A DNA stretch of 12,597 bases. Origin: Maricaulis sp. Its GTDB lineage: Bacteria; Pseudomonadota; Alphaproteobacteria; Caulobacterales; Maricaulaceae. Below, piece by piece: positions 1-7,633 of this stretch (positions are counted from its first letter, which is position 1; every line of letters begins with the position of its first letter). The DNA lies in assembly GCA_002694345.1 (NCBI GenBank), contig NZLV01000007.1:1-12597 (forward strand). Reading direction: 5' to 3'. The translations under genes and the position numbers were made by a program. The notes under the pieces were generated by a model. It ran no database searches and was not told the origin of the DNA. It saw only the letters and a program-made list of their open reading frames with translations.

Positions 1-335
1 CCGTCCTTGGACTGTTCGGACCCGCGATAAAGCGCATAGAGGCGCAGATAGTTCTTGTCGTCCAGGGACAGAGAAGTGTCGTCGAGGCGGGAACACACGG
101 TCACCAGGCGCTGGATGGCCTGGCGGCTGCGGCCTGCCTTCATCTCCAGCATGGCCGTGGCCAGACCGATCTTCCACCCCATGTCCGCATAGTGGGTTTT
201 GGGGGCGGCGGCGAGAATCTTCCGCGCGCCGTCGACATCGTCCAGGCTGAGCGCATGCATCGCCTCGCCGACCGCCTGGTCGGCCAGTCGGATGTCTTCG
301 CGGCGTTTCTCCGCCGATTTGCGCCCGGAAAACAT
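1..335 (-). CDS. Unrecognised helical protein downstream of tadC (5' part only)
   Basis: An open frame of 111 codons starts at 335 and runs off the left edge without a stop, so only the N-terminal part is visible. It begins MFSGRKSAEKRRED and is rich in Ala, Leu, Asp and Arg with helical spacing. There is no signal peptide or membrane segment in the visible part. The stretch from about residue 14 to 75 (ADQAVGEAMHALSL, then GARKILAAAP and MLEMKAGRSRQAIQRL) resembles TPR-like helix pairs, which would fit a TadD-type TPR protein after tadC, but this is only a guess. The start at 335 is preferred because AGGTGGA lies about 9 nt upstream. In-frame ATGs at 359 and 371 have weaker ribosome sites. 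It follows tadC by 61 nt on the same strand, so it may be the last pilus-operon gene or belong to the next unit. Confidence 0.7.
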   Translation of the reverse strand, partial: MFSGRKSAEKRREDIRLADQAVGEAMHALSLDDVDGARKILAAAPKTHYADMGWKIGLATAMLEMKAGRSRQAIQRLVTVCSRLDDTSLSLDDKNYLRLYALYRGSEQSKD

Positions 336-396
336 GGGCTGTGTCCACCTGTGCAACATGCCTGACGCCATACAAATAACGCGCCAGAGCGATTTG

Positions 397-1392
397 TTAC
401 ATACTATTGAAGCGGATAATTGCCGGTCCGAGAATGACGACGAACAGAACCGGCAGGAAAAACACGATCATCGGCACGGTCAGCTTGGCCGGCAGGGACG
501 CCGCCTTCTTCTCGGCCGCAGCCAGTCGCATGTCCCGGTTTTCCTTGGCCATGACCCGCAGGGCCTGGCCCAGCGGTGTGCCATAACGCTCCGCCTGGAT
601 CAGGGAGGTACACACGGCCTTCACGCCCGGGTGGTTGGTCCGGCGGGCCAGGTTCTCATAAGCGGTCCGGCGATCCTGCAGATAGGACAGCTCCGCCGTG
701 GTCAGGGACAATTCCTCGGCCAGTTCAATGGATTGTGCGCCGATTTCCGAGGACACCTTGTGGAAGGCCGCCTCGATGGACATGCCCGATTCCACACAGA
801 TCAGCAGCAGGTCGAGCGCATCGGGGAAGGCCCCCATGATCGACTGCTGGCGCTTGGCGGCCAGGTTCGAGAGATACAGGTTCGGCGCATAATAGCCGAG
901 CAGGCCCAGTCCGAAGGAGAAACAGATCCGGGTGATCTGCGGCAGGCCGAAATCATTGACCACGAACACGTAAAAGAGCGCGCCCAGGAAGAGGATGATC
1001 GGCGACAGCAGGCGGAAGAAATAGAAAGCCACGGCCGGACGATTGCCGCGCATGCCGGCCTGCTGCAGCTTGTCCTGCAGGGCCGGGTCCTCGAACGCCT
1101 TTTGCAGGTTGAGCGAGTCCACGACCTTGCGCATCAGGCCCTTGGCTTCGGCACCGCGGATGGAGCCGCCACGCCCGCGCGACGCCTCTTCCATCGCTTC
1201 GCGGCTCTTGCGGCGCAGCTCTTCGCGGCGGTTGTTCACCGACTTGATCCGCTTGTCGAGCTTGTCCGTGCTGAGCATCGGCGCGCTCAACGTCACGATG
1301 GTCGCGAACACCAGAATGCCGCTGACCAGCATGATCAGGGATTCCTGGCTCGTCAGGAAATCGCGAATGTCGTTGAAGCCGATACCGAACAT
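397..1392 (-). CDS. tadC: TadC (CpaH), type II secretion F-family inner-membrane platform protein
   Basis: A 331-residue integral membrane protein of the T2SSF (GspF/TadC) family. With TadB it forms the inner-membrane platform on which the CpaF ATPase acts to insert or remove Flp pilins. Hydrophobic segments lie at about 18-38, 120-146, 154-175 and 303-325. The cytoplasmic T2SSF domain lies between the last two, with the family stretch FPDALDLLLICVESGMS at about 189-205. A basic linker (about 43-95) precedes the domain. Length and topology are normal for TadC. The start ATG is preceded by GAGG 5 nt away, and that site overlaps the tadB TGA, so the two genes are probably translationally coupled. 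It is the last recognisable pilus gene of the minus-strand cluster. Assignment as TadC rather than TadB rests on its position after tadB and on its own segment pattern. Confidence 0.95.
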   Translation of the reverse strand: MFGIGFNDIRDFLTSQESLIMLVSGILVFATIVTLSAPMLSTDKLDKRIKSVNNRREELRRKSREAMEEASRGRGGSIRGAEAKGLMRKVVDSLNLQKAFEDPALQDKLQQAGMRGNRPAVAFYFFRLLSPIILFLGALFYVFVVNDFGLPQITRICFSFGLGLLGYYAPNLYLSNLAAKRQQSIMGAFPDALDLLLICVESGMSIEAAFHKVSSEIGAQSIELAEELSLTTAELSYLQDRRTAYENLARRTNHPGVKAVCTSLIQAERYGTPLGQALRVMAKENRDMRLAAAEKKAASLPAKLTVPMIVFFLPVLFVVILGPAIIRFNSM

Positions 1393-1399
1393 GCCCGCC

Positions 1400-2392
1400 T
1401 CAGATCTTGAAGTTGATCATGCCGCGCATGACCATGATGCCGATGAACATCCAGGTCGCCCCGCCCAGCAGCATGAGCTGGCCGGTCGGGTGAACGAACA
1501 TCTGGCCCATATAGGACGGGGTGGTGGCGTAGACGATGCCCAGCACGCCCGGCGGCAGGGACCCGATGATCGCCGCCGAAGACTTGGCTTCCGAGGACAG
1601 GGCCCCGATCTTCTCGCGCATCATCTTGCGCGACCGCAGGACGGTGGACAGGTTGGACAGGGTCTCGGCCAGATTGCCGCCCGTCTTCTGCTGGATGACC
1701 AGAACGGTACGGAAGAAGTTCAGCTCGGGCAGCGGCATGCGCTCGCACATCCGGTCCAGACCGTCGGCCAGGGACACACCGACGGCGATCCCTTCGACCC
1801 GAAGCTGGAACTCGCCCCGGATCGGATCCGGGCTCTCCGACGCGATGATCTTGAGACATTCATTCAGCGGCAGGCCGGATTTCACACCGCGCGTGATCAC
1901 GTCCAGCGCATTGGCGAATTCGGAGGTGAACTGCTTCTGGCGGCGGCCGCGCAGGAAGCCGAGCCACCAGCGCGGGAAACCGAAGGTACAGATCAGGGCG
2001 GCCATGCCGATCACGACCAGGTTCTGACCCGTGATGAAGGCGATCAGCGTGCCTGCGGCACCAACACCGGCGGAAATCATCCAGAAGGTCGCCGGCGTGA
2101 AGGACATGCCGGCCTGCTGGATGCGGGCCTTGATGGTCAGGGTCTTCTTGCGCTGGTCACGCTGGCGCTGTTCCAGATCCTTCAGGGATTCCTGGACCTG
2201 ACGCTTGCGCTGGGCGGCCTGGTCGAGCGCCGAGGTCTGGCGCTTGCCACGCTGCAGACCGGAGCCCACGGCCCGGTTGACGCGTTTCTTCGACTGGGCA
2301 TCGCCTGCGGCGCCCGCGGCAACCCAGCCAATCCCGCCGACCGCGACGAAGGCCGCCGCGGCGGCCAGCATGAACATCAGGTCCGGATTCAT
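1400..2392 (-). CDS. tadB: TadB (CpaG), type II secretion F-family inner-membrane platform protein
   Basis: A 330-residue T2SSF-family membrane protein, partner of TadC in the pilus platform. Hydrophobic segments lie at about 7-26, 102-140 (probably two passes), 272-290 and 303-323. A long charged, Gln/Arg/Lys-rich region at about 47-90 (QRKRQVQESLKDLEQRQRDQ) may be a coiled coil. The T2SSF domain covers about 157-282 and includes FANALDVITRGVKSGLPL (159-176) and the typical LVIQQKTGGNLAETLSNLS (231-249). The start ATG lies 2 nt after the cpaF TGA. Its ribosome site, GGAGG, lies within the last codons of cpaF, which implies coupled translation of motor and platform. The length fits the family and no defect is seen. 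Confidence 0.95.
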   Translation of the reverse strand: MNPDLMFMLAAAAAFVAVGGIGWVAAGAAGDAQSKKRVNRAVGSGLQRGKRQTSALDQAAQRKRQVQESLKDLEQRQRDQRKKTLTIKARIQQAGMSFTPATFWMISAGVGAAGTLIAFITGQNLVVIGMAALICTFGFPRWWLGFLRGRRQKQFTSEFANALDVITRGVKSGLPLNECLKIIASESPDPIRGEFQLRVEGIAVGVSLADGLDRMCERMPLPELNFFRTVLVIQQKTGGNLAETLSNLSTVLRSRKMMREKIGALSSEAKSSAAIIGSLPPGVLGIVYATTPSYMGQMFVHPTGQLMLLGGATWMFIGIMVMRGMINFKI

Positions 2393-2394
2393 TC

Positions 2395-3942
2395 TCAGGC
2401 CTCCGCAGCGTCGAGCGAGTTCGCCAGTTCGCGCTCGAGGCCGAAATAGCGGGCCCGGTCCCAGAATTTGGGACGGGCAATACCGGTGGACACATGGCGC
2501 CCGGAAATCCGGCCATGCTCGTCCTCGCCCTGGATCTCGTAGAGAAAGAGGTCCTGGGTGACGATGACATCGCCTTCCATGCCGATCACTTCGGTGATGT
2601 GGGTGATCTTCCGCGAACCATCGCGCAGGCGGGCCGCCTGGATGACCACATCGATCGAGCCGACGATCATCTCGCGGATCGTCTTGGCCGGCAGGTTGTA
2701 GCCACCCATCGTGATCATGGATTCGATCCGCGACAGGCCTTCGCGCGGCGAGTTGGCGTGCAGCGTGCCCATCGAGCCGTCATGGCCGGTGTTCATGGCC
2801 TGCAGGAGGTCGAACGCCTCCGGGCCACGAACCTCACCCACGATGATCCGTTCCGGGCGCATACGCAGACAGTTCTTCACCAGGTCGCGCATGGTGACCT
2901 GGCCGGAGCCTTCCAGGTTCGGCGGCCGGGTTTCCAGACGCACCACGTGCGGCTGCTGCAGCTGGAGTTCGGCGGCGTCTTCGCAGGTCACGACACGCTC
3001 ATCTTCCTCGATGAAGCCGGTCATGCAGTTCAGCAGGGTCGTCTTACCGGAACCGGTACCGCCCGAGATCAGAACGTTACAACGCGACGCGCCGATGATT
3101 TCCAGAACCTTGGCGCCTTCCGGCGAGATGGAGTTGAACTCCACCAGGTTCCGCATCGTCAGCTTGTCTTTCTTGAACTTACGAATGGTCAGGGTCGGAC
3201 CATCCAGCGCCAGCGGCGGGGCGATCACGTTGACCCGCGAGCCGTCCATCAGGCGCGCGTCACAGATCGGCGAGCTTTCATCGACCCGGCGGCCGACCTG
3301 GCTCACGATCCGCTGACAGATATTCATCAGCTGGGCATTGTCGCGGAAACGGATATTGGTCTTTTCGACCTTGCCGTTCACTTCGATGAAGACGTCATCG
3401 GCGCCGTTGACCATGATGTCGGCGATGTCATCGCGCGCCAGCAGGGGTTCCAGCGGACCGAAGCCCAGCACGTCATTGCAGATGTCCTGGAGCAGTTGTT
3501 CCTGCTCCGCGATCGACATGGCGACATTCTTGATCGAGATGATCTCGGTGACGATGTCGCGGATCTCTTCGGCGGCGGTCTCATTGTCGAGACGGGCCAG
3601 CTGGCCCAGATCGATCGTGTCGATCAGCGCGTTGAAGATCGTCGTCTTGATGGCGTAATACTCTTCGGACCGGCCACCCGGATCGGCCGCAGCGCGGGCC
3701 ATCGAGCGCGCTGCCGGCTTGGGCGCAGACTTCGGAGCCGGTTTCGGGGCCGGCTTGGCCGACTGGAAACCCTGCGGTTTGGGCGCGGGCTTGGGAGCCG
3801 GTTTCGGGGCCGGCTGGGGAGCCGGCGCATCAGCCACCGCTTCGGTTCGGGTTTCCGCACGCGAATCCGCCTTCGGCGCCGCAGGAGGCGGCGCCGTCGG
3901 GGTTGGACGAGTTGTAGGACCTCCGGCGCGCTTGCCGAACAT
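2395..3942 (-). CDS. cpaF: CpaF/TadA, secretion-type ATPase motor of the Flp pilus
   Basis: A 515-residue cytoplasmic hexameric ATPase of the VirB11/PulE superfamily that powers Tad pilus extension, and in Caulobacter-type systems also retraction. Residues 10-80 form a disordered Pro/Ala/Lys tail with repeated PKPA units. The conserved N-domain starts near 94 (SEEYYAIKTTIFNALID). Catalytic motifs are intact: Walker A GGTGSGKTT (294-302), the Asp-box region RVVTCEDAAELQL (316-328), Walker B RIIVGEVRGPEA (365-376) and the His box GHDGSMGTLHANS (386-398). RMRPERI and the C-terminal FLYEIQGEDEHGRI are also typical. The start ATG lies 6 nt after the cpaE TAG, with GGAGG overlapping the end of cpaE. 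The long Pro/Ala/Lys tail is the unusual part, since many TadA proteins have a shorter leader. Confidence 0.97.
   Translation of the reverse strand: MFGKRAGGPTTRPTPTAPPPAAPKADSRAETRTEAVADAPAPQPAPKPAPKPAPKPQGFQSAKPAPKPAPKSAPKPAARSMARAAADPGGRSEEYYAIKTTIFNALIDTIDLGQLARLDNETAAEEIRDIVTEIISIKNVAMSIAEQEQLLQDICNDVLGFGPLEPLLARDDIADIMVNGADDVFIEVNGKVEKTNIRFRDNAQLMNICQRIVSQVGRRVDESSPICDARLMDGSRVNVIAPPLALDGPTLTIRKFKKDKLTMRNLVEFNSISPEGAKVLEIIGASRCNVLISGGTGSGKTTLLNCMTGFIEEDERVVTCEDAAELQLQQPHVVRLETRPPNLEGSGQVTMRDLVKNCLRMRPERIIVGEVRGPEAFDLLQAMNTGHDGSMGTLHANSPREGLSRIESMITMGGYNLPAKTIREMIVGSIDVVIQAARLRDGSRKITHITEVIGMEGDVIVTQDLFLYEIQGEDEHGRISGRHVSTGIARPKFWDRARYFGLERELANSLDAAEA
3734..3815. repeat. Two direct 22-bp repeats, 60 bp apart, inside the cpaF Pro/Ala/Lys tail
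   Basis: The identical 22-bp copies lie at 3734-3755 and 3794-3815. Similarity extends on the left side of both copies (GGGCGC at 3721 and 3781), so the pattern looks like an imperfect 60-bp tandem duplication. Sixty bases are exactly 20 codons, so the reading frame is kept. The repeats encode the (P-K-P-A)n stretches on either side of PQGFQSA in the CpaF N-terminal tail. Such a tract could change length by slippage without breaking the gene. Confidence 0.8.
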
Positions 3943-3948
3943 GGCGGA

Positions 3949-5454
3949 CTAGCCTCCGAACAAGTTTCCGAACAATCCGCGCTTGCGCGGCGCGGGTGCG
4001 GCCCGGCCTGTCACCAGGCCTGCCAGATAGTTGAAGCCTTCCGCCGCCTTGGACTTGGCATCCAGCTCGGTGATCATCTGGCCGTTATTGGCGGCCTTCC
4101 CGAACAATTGCGGCTCGAAGGGCAGGACCAGGGCCGGTTGGACACCCAGGGCTTCGGCGAAATCCTTGACCGGGATTTCCGGGCGCTTGGGCATGCCGGC
4201 CATGTTGACGACGACTTTGGGAGCCTCGTCATTCGGGCGGGCGCTGGTCACCAGGTCGAACAGGTTCTTGGCATTGCGCAGAGAGGCCAGGTCCGGGGTC
4301 ACCGTCACCACAACCTGGTCAGCCGCCATCAGCGTCTGGCGCACCCAGGGCGACCAGATGTGCGGCAGGTCCAGCGTCACGAAGGGCGCCTGACGGCGCA
4401 CCTTGTCCAGGACCATTTCATATTCCTGCGGTGCGAAGTCCCAGTCCTTGTCCAGGGTCGCCGGGGCCGAGAACAGGCTCAGACGATCCGTGCAACGCAC
4501 CAGGAGACGGTCCAGCAGGGCATCATCCAGACGGTCCGGATCGCTCAGCGCATCGCCCAGCGTCTGGGCCGGGTCCTGGTTGAAATCCAGACCCGCCGTC
4601 CCGAAGGAGAGGTCCAGATCCATCAACACCGCGTCGGACTGCAGGCTCTCGGTGAGCGCCCAGGTGCAGTTGTGGGCAATCGTGGACGAGCCGACGCCGC
4701 CCTTGGAGCCGATAAAGGCAATCGACTTGCCCGCGAAGGGCTGTTCCGGATCCAGGAAAAGTTCCGAGATGGTGCGGATCAGGTGGATCGGCGTCATCGG
4801 CGGCACGATGTATTCGGACACGCCGCGCTTCATCAGTTCGCGATACAGGCCGATATCATTGGCGGCCCCGATGATGACGACCTTGGTATCTGCGTCACAG
4901 ACACCGGCGAGTTCTTCCAGCTGGTCGAACAGGCCCCGCCCGCGCATGCCGCTCTCGATGATCAGCAGGTTCGGCGTGGATTCGTCATGGAACCGCTCGA
5001 TTGCGGCCGGCAGCCCTCCCATCTCGATATCGACATGGGCCTTGGCCAGGCGGCGGTCATTGGCGGAATTCTCGACCAAGGCGGCGGTTTCCGGACGCTC
5101 GCAGAAGGCACCGATCGTGATCCGCGGCACCGGCTGGTCGAGGACGTCATCATCATCGACTTCGCCATACAGGGCATCGCCGGCCGGCATGGCCGCGAGT
5201 TCTTCCCGCACGGCGTCAAAGTCGGGCATGTCCGGACGGATGGCGGGGCGGTCCGGCTGCGGGGCTTCCGCCGCGGTTTCAAACTCGGATTCACCGAGGA
5301 AGGGATCCTCGTCTCCCAGGCCTTCACCGAACAGGCCATCATCACTGCTGGCGGTTTCACCCAGCAGGAGGCGTTCGACGTCGGCGGCCTCCAGGAAGGG
5401 GTCATCACCATCCAGGAAGTCGTCATTCTTCAGGGCTCGATTGGCGTCGCTCAT
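3949..5454 (-). CDS. cpaE: CpaE/TadZ-like pilus localisation protein (receiver-like plus MinD/ParA-type domain)
   Basis: A 501-residue protein of the TadZ/CpaE family, which places the pilus machine at the cell pole. Three parts are visible. The first is a very acidic N-terminal region (about 1-107) with DDPFLEAADVE-like repeats. The second is a receiver-like domain (about 111-227: PRITIGAF, then NLLIIESGMRGRGLFDQLEEL, VVIIGAAND and a KRGVSEYIVPP end). The third is a MinD/ParA-type domain from about 242, with KGGVGSST (251-258) and the Walker A' strand VLMDLDLSFGT (276-286). The signature lysine K251 is present, but the usual P-loop lysine is Ser256, so ATP turnover may be weak or absent. I take the ATG at 5454 because AAGGGGG lies 10 nt upstream. 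An in-frame ATG at 5463 would leave only 1 nt between that site and the start. The ribosome site overlaps the cpaD stop. Confidence 0.95.
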   Translation of the reverse strand: MSDANRALKNDDFLDGDDPFLEAADVERLLLGETASSDDGLFGEGLGDEDPFLGESEFETAAEAPQPDRPAIRPDMPDFDAVREELAAMPAGDALYGEVDDDDVLDQPVPRITIGAFCERPETAALVENSANDRRLAKAHVDIEMGGLPAAIERFHDESTPNLLIIESGMRGRGLFDQLEELAGVCDADTKVVIIGAANDIGLYRELMKRGVSEYIVPPMTPIHLIRTISELFLDPEQPFAGKSIAFIGSKGGVGSSTIAHNCTWALTESLQSDAVLMDLDLSFGTAGLDFNQDPAQTLGDALSDPDRLDDALLDRLLVRCTDRLSLFSAPATLDKDWDFAPQEYEMVLDKVRRQAPFVTLDLPHIWSPWVRQTLMAADQVVVTVTPDLASLRNAKNLFDLVTSARPNDEAPKVVVNMAGMPKRPEIPVKDFAEALGVQPALVLPFEPQLFGKAANNGQMITELDAKSKAAEGFNYLAGLVTGRAAPAPRKRGLFGNLFGG

Positions 5455-5472
5455 GTTCCGCATGCCCCCTTC

Positions 5473-6147
5473 TTATTCGTTGTTCACACTGGAGACCGCA
5501 CCGCTCTCGTGTTCGGAGCGATTGCTGGCCGTGGACTCACCGGCCCGATACAGGTCGATGACGGTCTGGCGGCGGCCCGTATCCGGGTCACCCATAGTGC
5601 GCGGCGCGATCAGGTCGCGCGGATCGGCGACCATGGCCGCCAGATTGGCAGCCATCGCGCAGCCGAAATTGGCATGGCGCTGATTGTCATACTCCATCGC
5701 CAGATTGTCCCAGCTGGAGCCGCATTCCGGCGCAACCGCGGCATAGCGCGTGAAGGAGAAGACCAGTTCACCGCTGTGATCGCCGCGCGCGTCATAGGCG
5801 CCACCGGCAATCTGGCGCCAGTCGATGCCGCGCTCATAGAAGAAGCTGCGCGCTTCGGCGATGGCGCCGATCGCGGCGTCCTCATTGCCCGCGCCCTGCG
5901 GATAGGAAATCACCAGCGGACCATGGCCACGCGCCTGGTATTCCGCCGCGATGGCGGCCAGCTGGCTTTGCTGGGCCCAGGTCAGGCCATTGTCACGCGG
6001 ATCGATGACCATGGCGGAGCGGAAGGTTTCGCGCACGGCCGTGGCCTGGTGCTGACCCAGATCCGCCGTCGGCGTCGAGCAGGCCGGAAGCCAGGCGGCA
6101 AGCGCCAGGGTTGCCAGGGCTGCGTATGTCTTTTTATTCGCCACCAT
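5473..6147 (-). CDS. cpaD: CpaD, pilus assembly lipoprotein
   Basis: A 224-residue outer-membrane lipoprotein of the CpaD family, thought to assist assembly or placement of the CpaC secretin. The N-terminus has a basic start, a hydrophobic stretch and a lipobox LPAC with the lipidated Cys at 23. The family signature is clear near the end: NFGCAMAANLAAMVADPRDL (160-179), then IAPR. Other cysteines are C142 and C163. The start ATG at 6147 is preferred because GGAG stands 6 nt before it. The alternative ATG at 6159 overlaps the cpaC stop (TAATG) and would add MEWV with no better ribosome site. The gene ends in TAA at 5473-5475, inside the ribosome site of cpaE. The last 20 residues are Ser/Glu/Asn-rich and probably flexible. 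Confidence 0.93.
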   Translation of the reverse strand: MVANKKTYAALATLALAAWLPACSTPTADLGQHQATAVRETFRSAMVIDPRDNGLTWAQQSQLAAIAAEYQARGHGPLVISYPQGAGNEDAAIGAIAEARSFFYERGIDWRQIAGGAYDARGDHSGELVFSFTRYAAVAPECGSSWDNLAMEYDNQRHANFGCAMAANLAAMVADPRDLIAPRTMGDPDTGRRQTVIDLYRAGESTASNRSEHESGAVSSVNNE

Positions 6148-6158
6148 TACCCACTCCA

Positions 6159-7622
6159 TTAGTCGAACAGGAAGCCGATCGGACCGGCCCAGCCGCGATC
6201 ACCCGTGTCCGACCCGGGAACCGAGTAGACCTGGTTGAGGCGGTTGAAGAGCAGGCTGGACGCCTCGCTCGCGGTCCGGAAACCATCGGCCGGGGTCGAC
6301 AGATTGTTCGGATTGGTCGGGTCCACCAGATAGGGGGTGACCAGCACGACCAGTTCGGTTTCCTGGTTTTCGAAATCACGCGACCGGAACAGGGAGCCCA
6401 GGACCGGCAGGTTCTGCACGCCCGGCACACCATCCAGGTTCTGACGGGTTTCTTCCTGGATCAGGCCCGCCAGGACCAGAGACCCGCCCGACGGCAATTC
6501 CACCGTCGTTTCGGCGCGGTTCACATTCAGGGCCGGGATTGTCAGGCCGGGAACCTGGCCGATGATATTGCCGTCATCATCCGTCACCGCGCTGGACTGG
6601 TAGGTCAGCGAGCCCTGATTGGTCAGTTCGGACACTTCGGTCGAGATGCGCAGGCTGATCCGGCCTTCCGACAGGACCACCGGCGTAAAGCCCAGGCCCA
6701 CACCGAAGGGCTTGTACTCGATGATGATATTGCCATCACGGTCGCGGCCGACCGGGACCGGGAATTCACCCCCGGCCAGGAAATTGGCGCTTTCACCCGT
6801 GATGGCGGTCAAGTTCGGCTCGGCCAGCGTGCGGACCAGGCCGACGCGTTCCATCGCCATCAGCAAGGACTGCACATTGGAGATGCCGTCGCCGGTATTG
6901 CCGCTGACCCAGTCCAGCACGGCGCTGGATCCGCCCAGGAAGCGACCGACCCGCGAGAAGTCCGGCTGGCTGGCCACGGAGAAGCCGAATTCGCCCGACG
7001 TGCCGCCGGCCGTCAAATTGACGCCCAGCTGGCGCACGATGGTGCGTTGCATCTCCACGATCCGGACCTTGAGCATGACCTGCTCACGGGCCTGGACGGT
7101 GACCATGTTGAGGATGTTGTCCGGGTTTTCCACCCAGCGCTGGGCGATGCGCAGGGCGGCATCGGCATCCGAAGCGCTCGGCACGGAGCCGGACAAGACG
7201 ATATGATCATTCATGGCTTCCGCATTGACGCGCGCATTCGGCAGGAAACGCTGCAGCGCATCGCGCAGCGGTGCCAGATCCCGCTCGACCCGCAGGTCCA
7301 GGTCCAGGATCAGCTGGCCATCGGCATCAAAGAAGAAAGCATTCGTCTGACCGATGCCCATGCCCATCAGATAGGCCCGGCGCGGCGTGCGCACGACGGC
7401 ATCGACGACTTCCGGATTGGTCACCAGAACATCGGCCACATCCACCGGCAGGTGGACCACGGCGGCCTTGTCCAGCGGCAGGTCGAGGCTTTCCGAAACC
7501 GGGCCATTGCCCGGCTCGCGGATATAGACCTGCATCGTGTTGCCACGTTCGCTGCCGGGCGCCTGGGCCAGGGCCGGGGCCGACATCGCCAGGGCGGCGA
7601 GAAGGATCAGGGGGCGGATCAT
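6159..7622 (-). CDS. cpaC: CpaC/RcpA, outer-membrane secretin of the Flp pilus
   Basis: A 487-residue secretin that forms the outer-membrane channel for the pilus. It has a signal peptide (1-20, ending APALAQ), then a pilus-formation N-terminal domain (about 44-112). A BON-like segment follows (about 115-180: RDALQRFLPNARVNAEAMND), and then the N1 and secretin core from about 184. Core motifs include LAEPNLTAITGESANFLAGG (266-285) with FPVPV, VPGVQNLPVLGSLFRS (399-414) and the final strand ETELVVLVTPYLV (421-433). The start ATG at 7622 has GAGGA 8 nt upstream. A GTG at 7637 overlapping the cpaB stop would only add RTDA before the signal peptide and is rejected. The stop TAA overlaps an upstream ATG of cpaD. 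The N-terminal domain has a visible relative in the separate gene at 9713-10180. Confidence 0.96.
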   Translation of the reverse strand: MIRPLILLAALAMSAPALAQAPGSERGNTMQVYIREPGNGPVSESLDLPLDKAAVVHLPVDVADVLVTNPEVVDAVVRTPRRAYLMGMGIGQTNAFFFDADGQLILDLDLRVERDLAPLRDALQRFLPNARVNAEAMNDHIVLSGSVPSASDADAALRIAQRWVENPDNILNMVTVQAREQVMLKVRIVEMQRTIVRQLGVNLTAGGTSGEFGFSVASQPDFSRVGRFLGGSSAVLDWVSGNTGDGISNVQSLLMAMERVGLVRTLAEPNLTAITGESANFLAGGEFPVPVGRDRDGNIIIEYKPFGVGLGFTPVVLSEGRISLRISTEVSELTNQGSLTYQSSAVTDDDGNIIGQVPGLTIPALNVNRAETTVELPSGGSLVLAGLIQEETRQNLDGVPGVQNLPVLGSLFRSRDFENQETELVVLVTPYLVDPTNPNNLSTPADGFRTASEASSLLFNRLNQVYSVPGSDTGDRGWAGPIGFLFD

Positions 7623-7633
7623 CGCGTCAGTCC

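Noticed and set aside
199..2449. Long plus-strand open frames (199-1410 and 1043-2449) antisense to tadC and tadB
   Set aside because: They cross gene boundaries, have low-complexity Arg/His/Gln-rich translations and no plausible ribosome sites, and lie opposite clear T2SSF proteins.
2494..6162. A 1222-codon open frame on the plus strand, antisense to cpaF, cpaE and cpaD
   Set aside because: It mirrors the codon-position GC pattern of three well-supported genes, spans their boundaries, and its His/Arg/Gln/Gly-rich translation has no recognisable domain. It is an artefact of high GC.
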